Source: Protula sp. h YS-2021 (lineage: Eukaryota > Annelida > Polychaeta > Sabellida > Serpulidae). From it: a DNA stretch of 64,000 bases. The notes beneath the pieces are model-generated. The model did not search any database and was not told the origin of the DNA. It was given only the letters and a program-made list of their open reading frames with translations. Position 1 is the first letter of the stretch; every line of letters begins with the position of its first letter. The DNA lies in contig OX457033.1 in assembly GCA_949752745.1 (NCBI GenBank), positions 13,322,448-13,386,447 on the forward strand, given 5' to 3'. This document shows, piece by piece, positions 28,724-40,724 of the stretch. The translations under genes and the position numbers were made by a program.

Positions 28724-29824
28724 CAGTTGCAGAAGTCGTTTTAGTAGTAATGGCAGCGATTGACAGTGATCACATCTTTCTAATCAATTTACTAATTAAC
28801 TCTCAAACAACATTCGAATAAATGTTGCACACTCATGCCAAGTAAGGAAGCTTATTTTTTAATTAAAAACTTTCCAGAAAATATAACACTTATTAGGCAT
28901 TTCGAAAAATGACCTTTTCCGGGGACTGCGGTGGAATAGCGTAATATTAAAACAAAAACAACCTGTTGTTTTCGCCTACATTCAGCAATCATTTCAAGGT
29001 AAAAAAGTAAACAACCCTTTGAATTTAGCAACAACCATCAGTCTTTCTGCTGCTCCTAAATTTAGGCGGTCTTATATAACCTAATGTTTACTTGACAGTT
29101 TGTGGCTATTTTCAGCTTCATAGTCATTTTTGTCAAATGCAAGTGTTCTTTTGACATAACGATAAAGCAAGCAAAGCCGAAGTATATAAAGTTGCCTTCC
29201 AAAACACTCAAAAAAGTTGTAAGGCTTAGTAAAAATAAGAAGTAGGGCATTTATGTTTCTCCTCACTTTTGGAAAGCTGACCACGCTGCGATTACACCCA
29301 ATAAACATTCCGACGTCGATTAACGTCATTTAGAGGTCGCGACGCCGGCGAAATCACAACAATAGACCTGTTTGTAATTTAACTGGGTTTTATCAAAACC
29401 ATAAGTTTTTTCGCTATGACTATAAAACGTCATGTGCCGACTTTTTATTCAACGTTTTGCCTCAACGTTGGGTAAAAGTTGGGTAAGTAATGTCTAGAAG
29501 TGGCTTTTGGTCGGTCGAGGCGAAACACGCTTTCTCTAACGCCTAATTAACGTCTTTGGTTCAACGTTGAGCAAAGATGGACTTAGATGCACTTAGGCGC
29601 TGCGGCTTCAGCATCAGCAAGCATCACTTCCTCCGACGTGTAATCAACGACTTTGCTGTGGCGTTGAATATGCGCTTGGAATTAGCGTAATATAGACACT
29701 AAGGTTGTATAATAGCCAAATATGATATCGGCAATAACCTCATTATGTTATTGCTAATGGCTATGAAAGTTCCCTTCAAAAATGGATCAAAATAGGGACG
29801 TAAAATATTAAAATTCGTTTTCTG

Positions 29825-29910
29825 TGTGTGAGCTTTTTTGTTTTTGGCTTTTTTTTTTTTGTTTTTTTTGTTTTTTTTTTGTTTTTGTTGTTTTTTGTCT
29901 TTAAAAAAAA
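29825..29910. repeat. T-rich low-complexity tract
   Basis: TTTTTGTTTTTTT-type tract with interspersed G, inside the 29.3 kb element. Confidence 0.85.
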
Positions 29911-29950
29911 ATTATACCTGAATATTGACCTCGTAATATTCTGACCTACT

Positions 29951-30094
29951 GGAGGGGCGGTGTACTTTGGAGGGGCGGTGTACTTTGGAGGGGCGGTGTA
30001 CTTTGGAGGGGCGGTGTACTTTGGATGGGCGGTGTACTTTGGAGGGGCGGTGTACTTTGGAGGGGCGGTGTACTTTGGAGGGGCGGTGTACTTT
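29951..30094. repeat. 18-bp minisatellite with GC boxes, eight copies
   Basis: Eight exact-length copies of GGAGGGGCGGTGTACTTT (one with GGATGGG). Each unit except the variant contains GGGGCGG, the Sp1/KLF core. The ORFs on both strands here come from the repeat. Confidence 0.95.
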
Positions 30095-30339
30095 GACAGA
30101 TAGGGGGTGGCACCTTTTGATTGTCACTGTCAAGATGGCGATTCCAGATCACTTCTCCGACGTTTATATAACGTCACTGGTCGATATCTATACAACGTTG
30201 TGAGACAGCTGTTTGTTTTAATTCTCATTTGCAAACATTTGTTAGGGTAAGTATAATGGACTTTCTACAACGACGGCAGAATGACCAATCAGCCAAAATC
30301 CGACGTTGTTCTAACGCAATGCTTACTGGGCAAAAAAAA

Positions 30340-31444
30340 GAAAAGAAGAAAAAACGAAATAAAAAAGAGAACATACGGGTACATTTAGGGCTATGCTTAT
30401 CTTAGAATTTACGAAACAAAACAAAGAAAAAAAAACAGATGACAACGCCCCCCGGAGCAAATATGACGTAGATGGATAAAACAAAGGAACGCTTCCCAGT
30501 ATCCTGACTTCCGGTCACGCCATATAAAACAGTCATCGCTTTATGAATCATACCTTCATTGCCTTTCCCATTTTTTCCCCTACAATCTTGACGTAAACCC
30601 TAAATAAAATATAGTTTTCTTGTAACCTTATTACAAGGCTGACTGCTAAGATAATTTCCGTAAAACCACTAGGGAGGGGCAGGGGGGGGGCGGGAGGAGG
30701 GGGGCAGCTACCAAAGAACAATATCGGGGCGTACGATAGTTTCACAAGTGACATTTCGGTGAAATTATAACGCGACCTTTCATAGTTGCGACTATTTTAT
30801 AACAGTTGCCGTAGCTTGACGCGCATTTCAACCAATCGCTGCGTTGCCAGTTGCACCTATGGGTCTTCAATGTGAGTTAAACCAATACATAAAAAATTAA
30901 AACGCTGTGAGCCCAGATCGATCAGTTTTTTTGTGTTTGTTTAATACTCCTACTCACCTGAAATTTTATTAAAATCACAACAAAAATAAAAACACAACAA
31001 TATAATATATCAAATAACAGCAATGAACAGGCAAAATATGTTGAATTGCTTTTATGAAAACAGATATGACATAGAATATCCGCGACGCAGACGCAGCCCT
31101 TTTTTTCTAACGGGAGACATTGTTTTACTTTTTTGCGGTACTAATAGATAGTTCAATAACTGTTATGTTTCCCCATACTTTTACACTTTGCGGTTTTGAG
31201 AGGAAAAAAAAACTACCTGTAATATGCCAGACAAACCGGATGTTTTTGTCCCAAAACATTAGGACCTCCAACTACTTTGTGTGGGTGTAAGTTGTGAATG
31301 CATAAAAAAGCGTTGTGATTTGCTTGATGGCGAAATTAAAACAGTACTTACTTCACAAATGGGATGTTGTAATGGTATAGTACTTTCATTTCTCAACAGA
31401 GTAGGTGTTTAAAACTTTATGTTCTAGTTGGTCCCCCCCCCCCC

Positions 31445-31476
<32 letters not shown>

Positions 31477-33795
31477 ATTGTCCAGTAAGATTCACTGTCA
31501 TCTTGTCGATCGAACATTCAGTGATATGCAAAGTCATTTCCCGTGAATAAATTTTCAAACCTGAAATCAGCGTCTTCAGATGTTACGCCACTCCTAAACT
31601 TTCACCGTATGTTCACACTAATGACTTCACGCGGATTCAGCTGCCATGTACTGTCGTTTCTAAATGTTTATTTTTGGTAACGGCTACATGACGTAGTGAC
31701 GTAATGCCTCTAAGAACTGTGAACAAAATATACGTATATATATTAAAATATATATATTAAAAGTGGTTCTTATTTGGCGGTTTGTGTAAAAGACAGACCA
31801 ACTTTTTTATCCAAGGTCTGTCTGTCTAATGAAAATCACACTTCAATTTTTATATCGAGAAAATAAACAAAAACGAGTGATTCTGTAACTTAACGAGCAA
31901 CATTATAAATTCTATAAATTTCATTGCACATTGTCTGGACACTATATTCCTGACTTGCTAGCTGAAATAAAAGGATCATTTCTGTAAATTATTAAAGACA
32001 TTTCTATGAATTCTATAGTTACAGACTAGAAAATATGTAGACAAGCTACTAGCAAGGATTTTCAAAAACTGGCTTTACGTCCAATGGAATAATATAGGAT
32101 TGAGCTATTGTTTATTTTTATTAGACAAATTAAGTCCTATTTAAAATAGATTTATGTGAATTGCATACAGTGTCGTGGATCTCCAAGCTAACTCAACTTG
32201 ATTGTTCTAAATAATTTCTTACAATATGCAAGTACAAACGTGTGGGCACATTGTGTTGAAGATACTGTCTCAAATTTCACAATTTTCTTAACCACAGTGA
32301 CTATTAATAGCCAATTATTTAATCAAATGTCCACCACTTCATGTGGGAGAGCGAGTGAGAGAGAGAATCGAGACGACTAAAGTATCAATGCATATATGCC
32401 AGATATGTTTCTCTACGAGTGGCTCAAGTATATCGATATGATAATGAATGAAAGGAAACCATGACCAAAGACCCTTAAAATAATGAAATTTTATAAATAA
32501 ATAAAATAAAATAAATACAAGGTCTTTGCCATGACTATATTCTGCATTTGGGCCTGTAATGTCACCATCTCTTACACAGTGGTACGCTCAAATATCTAAT
32601 TTCTATGCTACCCTAAGATTTTATGTTAATGTGTGGTATTATAGGACAAATTGAAAGCCAAAAATGTAGAAATTTCCAAATTGGAATGCTATAATTAAGA
32701 AATATTTTACTTATTTAAAATTGCATTCTGTATCTGCAATTAAATTCTCTATTAATTACTTCTATGAATTATTTTTACTATTTCTATTCACCAGAAGTAT
32801 TATTTATCATGCTGATCAGGTTTCATTTGGTTGTTAAAACATGACGCTTTAGTAATCAATATCAGCTTTCCTATGCGAAACATTTAATGTATAAAAATAA
32901 ACAGTCATGAGCTCTTGTCAACTAAGAAAATATTGACCTTTAGGTCAGCATTTTTACATCTGGTCAATAATATCCTCATGTTTATTTGAAATAAAGCAAT
33001 ATATGCTTTGTTTTAGTACTTAACTGGCCTCTGATTGCAAACAATTGTGATATTTATCACCTTTTGAGATCTGGTCAACATTATTGACTTGGAAAACGAC
33101 CATTCTGATTGAAGTGTTTACACAAGTCATGTAACAGGGCTTCATGTTGACTCAAAATAAGACAGTATCTACTAAATGTACAATTAAATTTAAACTTGTG
33201 ACATCACTGACTAAGTGTTCTTAATAAACCACACAGATATCAGATAATAAACTGAAAATGTCTCATTAGTGAAAGTATATTTGGTTTGCTAAATAGTTCA
33301 TAATAAATTTGTTAACAACAGAAAAAGTTACACTTCAAGCAAGTTCAGGCAAGTTCAAGCAAGTTTTTATAGATAAAATGCACATAGCATGTCTCTAATA
33401 CACACGTTTTACTTTGAAGAGATAAAATATGCTTATATAGGCTTAATAAGAGCGTTCCAGCTTGCAATTTTTAATCGTGCTGGAGTAGAGCTTACTCCTA
33501 TAATTTGCCGTTTCCAGATTTCTTGGTTCCGCTGACACCAAACTACGTCCTGAATTATGGTTTTCACATTTAATTATCATACCCCCATCGTGCAAAAGAA
33601 GCACACAAAGCTCTTGTTTGAAAAATACAAAAGAGCAAGGACAATGAAATATTATTTCGACATAAGACACCACTTTGGTGTTTTGGTTGCAGTTTAGTAG
33701 TCCAGTTGTGGAAATACATCTAAACCACAGTTTGTCTTCTTTCAGGAGCCTTACGAGCTACGCAACAGAGTTAGGGGTAACATTATCTAGAGCTC
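30340..33795. other. Non-coding stretch
   Basis: No supported gene. It has G-rich runs at about 30675-30705, a C run plus about 30 A at 31434-31475, TA-rich sequence near 31730-31760 and a stem of about 13 bp around 32460 and 32530. Confidence 0.5.
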
Positions 33796-33798
33796 ATA

Positions 33799-34575
33799 CC
33801 CAATAAACATTCCAACGTCGATCGCACGTCGATTTGAGGTTGCGACGTAGATCCAAGCAAACCACATCACATCTGGTTGTACTTTGGTTATGAATGGCCG
33901 TGACTGCAGATCAACGTCTTACCAACGCCTTTTACACAACGTTGAATAGACGTTGGTTAGGCAACTTTGTTTAGACGTTGCTTTTGGTCGAAACAAAAAC
34001 GCAGCTTTTCGTGACATATATTCAACACCTTTGGCGCAACGTTGAATCGGCGTAAGAAAAGCAACTTTAGATAGACGTCCAAAAATTGACGTTGCATAGA
34101 CATCAGACTCATAAACAAAAAAGAGCCTTCTTATATTGTCGCTCATCGCAAATGGCAGCCATGACAGGTCACTTTGAAAATAGGCCAAAACGAGGCAGTA
34201 AAATTAAGTTTTCTCTCACCTACTTTTGTGAAAAAGAATTCACACACATCCTACCGGAGGGTGGTGTGCTAGAATGGATGGTCACCACGACTGGCTCTAT
34301 ATGTATTCTGCGTTTTCGGATAACCCAAAGGTGAGGGAACTGTGATGGAGGGATGAATACACTAGGATTGTCGCTGTCAAGATGGCGATTCTAGATTATT
34401 ATTGTCTCAACGCCAATATATCTACGACGTCCATACAATGTCTTTTCACCGTCGATTAGATGAACGATAATTGACAAAAACAATTCGGAAGGTAGACTTT
34501 GTTCCGATTTCCATGAACAACCAAAACCCACGGTCGACGTCCGATGCCGGGTGCGACGTCTATATGCACTAGGTA
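33799..34575. mobile_element. ACGTCG-rich inverted-repeat element, copy 2
   Basis: Begins CCCAATAAACATTCCAACGT as copy 1 does, shares the GACGTTGCTTTTGGTCG and TGTCAAGATGGCGATTCTAG blocks in the same order, and ends in a degraded GTGCGACGTC region. It is shorter than copy 1 and lacks the GC-box minisatellite. No coding capacity. Confidence 0.65.
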
Positions 34576-34579
34576 TGCT

Positions 34580-35390
34580 CCGATCAAGACAAAATACATT
34601 ACATAACAGAATTGCTCATGTAAAGGAAATTAGCTTGATTTAAGATTTTTCTTTGCTTCTATTCACCTTCTGTTTAAATTTCTAACAGTATCGTAAATCC
34701 AAACAAATAGCAAAATAAAAGAACAAAATGTAGATGCTCCCAGAAAATCATCCGTACTGCAACAAGGTAAAAATAGTTTATTGCGTATCTATTGCAAAGT
34801 GCAAGAAAGTTTAATATTAGTTCAATTCTACATTTCTAAATATTGCAGTTCTACAGAAACATTTCGATATTGTTGCAAATTAAAGGCTCCTTTCTGATTT
34901 GTCGAGAAGTGCTGAGGAAATCTGTCACAAAATTGAAAACAACCAACTGTTACTTGATTTAGCATAGCGTATTTTTTTATTCCAAATGGAGTTGAAAGTG
35001 ACGTGCTAGGTAAAAAGAGTTTTAGAAAATTTGAAATATTACTAGATATATCGAAAAACATTTTGTTTTATTTTAAAAATGTGCAGTTTCATTCAAAATC
35101 CGGCATCCTTAGAATGTTTGCGAATGATTAAGAATTCCAAAGCTCTTTTTAAACTTCTTTCGGAATTTGCCAACAAAATAATAAATTCAAATAAAATAAA
35201 CAACCGGTTCACAAGCACGAAGCATTGTTTACAACGCATGAGGGGTACAGAGAGTACTTTCTGGCGATGTTCGTAAGTACCCAAGGCCATGACGAAAGCC
35301 AATTACGTAGTGTGCGTCGTATCAGCGTAGTACTGGATGATTGACAGCATGTCGCAAATTTAAGCTCCTGTGGCTATGACAAATGCAAGA
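34580..35390. other. Non-coding stretch
   Basis: No supported gene or repeat recognised. Confidence 0.45.
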
Positions 35391-35392
35391 AA

Positions 35393-35538
35393 ACAATTGT
35401 GACATAGTTAGAAAGGTGACATACAGTTTTGTAAACCCTCGAGTTGGAATGTTACACTTGGTTTCGCGTCTTGTAACATTCCACCCCTCGGGTGAACAAA
35501 ACTGCATGTCACTCCCCCCCCAACAGTATCACAATTGT
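35393..35538. repeat. Near-complete palindrome, 146 nt
   Basis: The ends ACAATTGT (35393 and 35531) and arms 35416-35456 / 35472-35512 pair with few mismatches around a 15-base loop (GTGACAT...CAGTTTTGT; TGGAATGTTACA). It could be a miniature foldback transposon or a hairpin RNA source. Confidence 0.75.
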
Positions 35539-35539
35539 A

Positions 35540-37700
35540 TATTGTATAAGTGGTAGCAAACGCTCTATAACACAAAATGTTATCTGATTATGGTTTTCTC
35601 TGGAATAAAACAATTGTTTTTTTTAAAAAAAAAGACTTATCTAACTTTAAATCATGAGAATAGTTTTCAGCACTTCCAACTTGTTTAATAACATATTATA
35701 GATTATAATTTGCTTGATTGTACTCTGTATGTTAAATGAACATTTGAACTTCAATGTCTTTTATTTTTGCTTTGTATAGAAAACTTAACATTTTTATTGT
35801 TCTCCCAAGTTTCACGTTTGCGCGGCCTTTATTTTGGTCTTATTTGTTTACAGATCTTGAAACAAGCTATGGCCAATCAATAAGTCATGTGTCATCACGT
35901 GATGTCTTATTTACGCGGGAAATACGAACAAAGACTGGTGTGCACTCACTCTATATGTGTCTAATATGTTCACGCAATCCAAGTCTCTGTGACCCAAGTA
36001 CCGTGTGCCATCGTGAGAGGAGAGCGAAAGGACAGGACAATTCTCTGAGCCGTGGATAAATGAATACACTGACTGAAAATAAAACAAAATCTATCATTGT
36101 CGTAACTAAAAATATTACACCATAATAGCAGGTTCTGTTTTGTAATACACTAAAGATATGGTAGAAGATTTACTTAAAATTGCGTTGTATTACTTTCAGA
36201 TTTTTTTTCATAATACAGCGTTCTGTAGCACTCGAATGGTCAATGCAATTATCGGGATGAAAAACGATGTGAACATCATATCACCTCTTTCTATTCCAGC
36301 TTTCTATTCCAGTGAAACGCTGCATCGCCTTTTATTTGTTTATTTCTTAGCTTTTGTCATAAGTAGACGAATACTTAAGGAGCGCTTTGTGAAAAAATTC
36401 CATTACTTTATGGAGGACTTGATGTATATTTAAAACTGATTTATTAATTTTTTTAAATCATGACGGCATATTATAATCAGATCTAAAAAAAAAGTAATCT
36501 ACAGTACATTTCGAAATTTGGGAATCTCTGGTTTCGGATAATAAAGAATAAATACTAATTTTTGAATGATGCGTTAAAATTGACAGGATCAATTTTCAGC
36601 CATATTGAATGGAATGGAATATTGCTGGTAAAACCAAAAAAACTGTAGAATAATACTGAATGAATGGAAAATTATATGGTACACGTCTCAGCCGTCCTGT
36701 ATTATTTATTTTATATCTCAGTACATTTAGTCGCACAGAAATTGTAGGTTTCTTGGAGAGATCTAGAGGCGTTTAGCTTTGTGATTGAATCGCAATATTT
36801 GGCAACGTTTCAAAAATAAATAATGACAGACATTAGAAAATACAATCATTTTGTTTGTAGATTTGTAATGTTCAGCTATATCTGGATTATTGTCAAAAAA
36901 TTATTCCTGAAAATATGAAACGATAACATTAATTTGTTTTTAAGAAAAATTCTTTTACATTGTATTTTGTGCACAGAGATAGCAATTTTCTAGTGTTTTA
37001 ATACAACTTGTAAATCAGCAAGTCACTAAACTTGTTTTGAGATTTTTTCAAATATTTTTCAAATGTAAAAACAAATGTAAAAATTTATGCTTATGTGAAG
37101 TATGTTCAAATATTTTGCTTTGATTGTATTTGAGCCACTGGAGGAAAAATAAACATAATTAAACGGTAAGAAGTATGTATGTCTTATGTTTACTTTACAT
37201 TAACTTTTACAACATCAGTCGATGCCAAAATGCAAATAAATTTTTTGGTTCAAATTAAAACCAATTCGTTAATTACAATGGCTTTGATAAAAGCGCCCAG
37301 TTTAGTATTAAATAATTTTAACTTTTTGTTGGTGCAGGAGGAGTAATCTTATAGGACTAAATGTAGTATGTTTAATAAAACATAAACATATTAATATCTA
37401 GTCGATATCACAAAGCTACTCCAAGATGTATAATTTGAATCGACCCAAGCTAAAACATTCTATGGCGATATTAGATATTGCACGGTTCTTGTTGTTTTTT
37501 CTAGCCAATTGGCTTTTTGAGCATTCCTCTGCTATTTTTTTAGTAATGGTTTTGTGAATGGGTCGCGCAGGTTGTTATTATATATAATCGCAATAGTGAT
37601 GCTAATAAATGCAAAATGAACTTTTCTTCCACACATCAGGAACACACTCGTTTGCGGTTGTGGTTCTTTTGTTTGGAATCAGGAAATGTGTGGACTAGAG
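35540..37700. other. Non-coding stretch
   Basis: AT-rich; no supported gene or named repeat. Confidence 0.45.
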
Positions 37701-37705
37701 TAGTA

Positions 37706-37890
37706 TTCTGCTCTGCCCTTATATTTAAGGACGTCCTTATTCTTGAGATTAGATGGTTCATCCTTAATTTTATCCTTATTTTTAAAAGACTTTATTAAGT
37801 TTGAGGATGGAGCAGAATAACTTTTTTATCCTTGTTTTTAAAAATAAGGACATTCTTAAAAATAAGGACAGAGCAGAATACCACTCCTGA
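37706..37890. mobile_element. Short inverted-repeat element (MITE-like)
   Basis: The left end AGTATTCTGCTCTGCCCTTA matches the reverse complement of the right end (GGTATTCTGCTCTGTCCTTA). The interior consists of repeated TCCTTATTTTTAA / TTAAAAATAAGGA motifs. Length is about 180 bp; no coding content. Confidence 0.65.
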
Positions 37891-37894
37891 TCTT

Positions 37895-39570
37895 AGCTCG
37901 AGCGGAGAATAAAGTAATTGCTCTGTCAATCAAAAAGATGTTGACAGTATCAAAAATCCAAACCAAGGTCCTCTGATCTTTTCTTAGATTATTATTATAA
38001 TTTCCCGAATTAAATGGAACTAAATTGACTGATTACTTAGGTTTTCGTGTTACCAGTCCTTGTACAATAATACTAACAATAATATAGTAATAATAATAAC
38101 AATTGTAACATGAAACTACACACAATATTTTAATAATAATAGCATAATGATAATAACCATTATCATGATAGTTATTCCTAATATATTACAGACAAAATCT
38201 TTCTGTATTTGGCTATAATGTATGAACATATATATATAATGTCCAAAGGTTATTTGGATGCAAACGTTTGAAGAACAAACGGTTAGTTTGACTGTTATTT
38301 CGCAAATTTCTTCAGATTCTGAAGTTGCCGTGACTTAGTAGCACATAGGACCAATAGATTGGACTTTACTTAAGTTGCCCAATTTCCAGGATAGTCGAAT
38401 TTGGGAAGTATTTCGACACAGGAAAAGAATTGGAAATTGATCATTGAAGGGATGCAATTTGCTGTATTATACTGTACAGCAATCGATTGTTGATGGAATT
38501 CCGCTTATATATTAGGAACTGAAGTTTATCGTTCCTCGTTCTTTATCCTAACCGATTTTTTAATAAGTATTATTATCAATATATGAGACAATGCGATACA
38601 TCAACAGAGGTTTGCATGTACAATTTTAGTGTCTTTTACGTTTCAAATTGAGAAGTTATTTTATCTTTTTTGATATAGTTAGAAAGGTGGTACTCGGTTG
38701 GTTCATCCGAGGTTCTGTATGGAATTTTATGTCAAGCATACAAACATACAAAGCAAACTTGTCAAACTTCTTTCAAACATGTTGATATTTTAAAGTTTAT
38801 TAAGATGTTAAGCTGTAAGCTGTATTAAATTGTTAAGGAAAGTTGGAATTCTCAACAAAGCGCAAATACTCTAAAAATGTTGGCTATTTGCAAAACTAAA
38901 TACTTGTGAGGTAAAATATATGTTAAAGAATGTATTTCAAACGGTTGTCCGAAATGTAAACAAAAACTGTGTCAATGAAAAAGCTCTCAGAATAACGGTT
39001 TTTAGATGAGTAATATGTCATTTGTTTAAGTTGAACAAAACCAAGTGTCTGACATACATTGAAAATAACAGCCACCCCTGTTGTTAATTTAAATAGTCTT
39101 TCTTGCTCATTTGGGAACTTCATTTTATCATACGAAGCACTCACCATGACATTTGAGACCTTCGCAAACTCGGATCTCAATTGCCATATGTCTGACCTCT
39201 AGCAAAAACGGCGAGCTTCATATCACCATACATTCAGTGAACCAAAGTGATTGGTGTGTTGGCGTATCTAATATAAGCATGTTTAAGAATAAAAATATAA
39301 AACTCAGTTTGACGAAATGATATTGATATGACTTAGGAATTCTTTCTGCACAGATATATACTGAAGGACAAAAGAAAGTTTGCACAAAAATGAATATTTT
39401 TAAGGAGTAATTGTTTTTACGAACTTTTCACTAGTAGAACCTGGTCTAATTTTGGCCAATATGCCAGTGTCTTATTTTTTACGAAGACTTTTAATGAAAA
39501 GTTTTATAGGTGTATCCCTGTTCTTTTAATTTTGTTTTTAGCTTTCTTATGTCTAAACAGCATTTACATT
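37895..39570. other. Non-coding stretch
   Basis: No supported gene. ATAATAA-rich sequence lies near 38070-38160. Confidence 0.45.
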
Positions 39571-39571
39571 T

Positions 39572-40722
39572 GTATATGTTACAGCGAATCTGTTAAACCA
39601 GCGAATCTATAGATTCGCTGAAAATTTCAGCGAATCTGTAGATTCGCTGACTCACTTAGCGAATCTGTCGATTCGCTGAAAATTTTCAGCGAATCTACAG
39701 ATTCGCTGGTTTTTTACCTAAAAAATTATACAGACTCGCTGAAAGTGCCTGATCGGCCATCTTTTCCAACATGATCACTTGTTTTCGTTAATATTTGAAA
39801 TTTAATTGCTTTCGAGTGATTACGTTACTCGAGATGTATTTTACACACCTTTTATCTTGGTTTGTGTGAAGGGAATATATTAAAATCGGGCTTCGTTCTC
39901 TGTTTCCATTGCTATTAACTCATTTCTTGTAGCTGAGGTTTTTTTGGTCATTTGATGAAAATACAACAATTATATGCTTTCACACCGGAATAAAGTTTCT
40001 ATTCGTTGAAATTCTTGTCCTATCATATTCTGTTAAATTAAATTATCAGTATGCGGAGCATCGAAAATTAACACTGATTGGATAAGCTAACCGAAATTCA
40101 ATTGCAATTTATATCACCCAGAGGTAAAGAGATTTTTGTGTTGCACTCACGGAAAATAATTGCAATTTGACTAATAGCAATTTGAAAGATATTGAGAGGG
40201 GGGGGGTAATTATCGGAATTTATTTAGAAACAATAGTATTAATTTGCTGTGATCATTTTTATGAAAGACGATAACACAAAGAGAGAAACTTAATCTAATC
40301 CTTTGTGAATATTGATACCAAATATTTTCGAACGCTTTCCAGTATTGTTTTTCATTTGAGACTAGATTTCAACAATGCATTTTAAAGCTAGTTAAATAAA
40401 AAATATGTGTAATTTTAAATGTTCCGATTGCAATATATCACATTCCCAAAAAAAAATAAAAAACAAGAAAAAGGTGTGTAAAACACCTCTGGAGTAAAGA
40501 AGTCAAATAAAAGCAATTAAATTTCAAATATCACCAAACACAAGAAAATTTCAGCGAATCTGTATAATTTTACAGGTGAAAAACCAGCGAATCTGTAGAT
40601 TCGCTGAAAATTTTCAGCGAATCTACAGATTCGCTAGGTGAGTCAGCGAATGTACAGATTCGCTGAAATTTTCAGCGAATCTATAGATTCGCTGGTTTTA
40701 CAGATTCGCTGTAACATATACG
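39572..40722. mobile_element. Foldback element with nested 20-bp palindromes
   Basis: Arms of nearly 300 bp (about 39572-39870 and 40430-40722) are inverted copies. Each arm begins GTATATGTTACAGCGAATCT and carries four palindromes of the type AGCGAATCTGTAGATTCGCT, eight in total, separated by AAAATTTTC or GACTCAC spacers. Inner arm sequence (TTGAAATTTAATTGCTTT, TTTTACACACC) also matches. The middle of about 560 bp has no ORF. The direct repeat TTGTATATGT at 39570 and 40729 might be a target duplication but partly overlaps the arm. Confidence 0.85.
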
Positions 40723-40724
40723 TA

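Larger units (their letters stand above)
29297..30330. mobile_element. ACGTCG-rich inverted-repeat element, copy 1 (non-autonomous)
   Basis: Starts CCCAATAAACATTCCGACGT; the right end, read in reverse, is CCCAGTAAGCATTGCG, giving terminal inverted repeats. The interior is rich in AACGTT, GACGTT and ACGTCG motifs, and ends with a TGTCAAGATGGCGATTCCAG block shared with the copy at 33.8 kb. There is no ORF. It is a miniature or foldback-type DNA transposon, about 1.03 kb, containing a nested 18-bp minisatellite. No clear target duplication was seen. Confidence 0.7.

Noticed and set aside
29912..30203. Repeat-peptide ORFs (Lys-Val-His-Arg-Pro-Ser, and others)
   Set aside because: Translation of the 18-bp minisatellite, whose length is a multiple of three.
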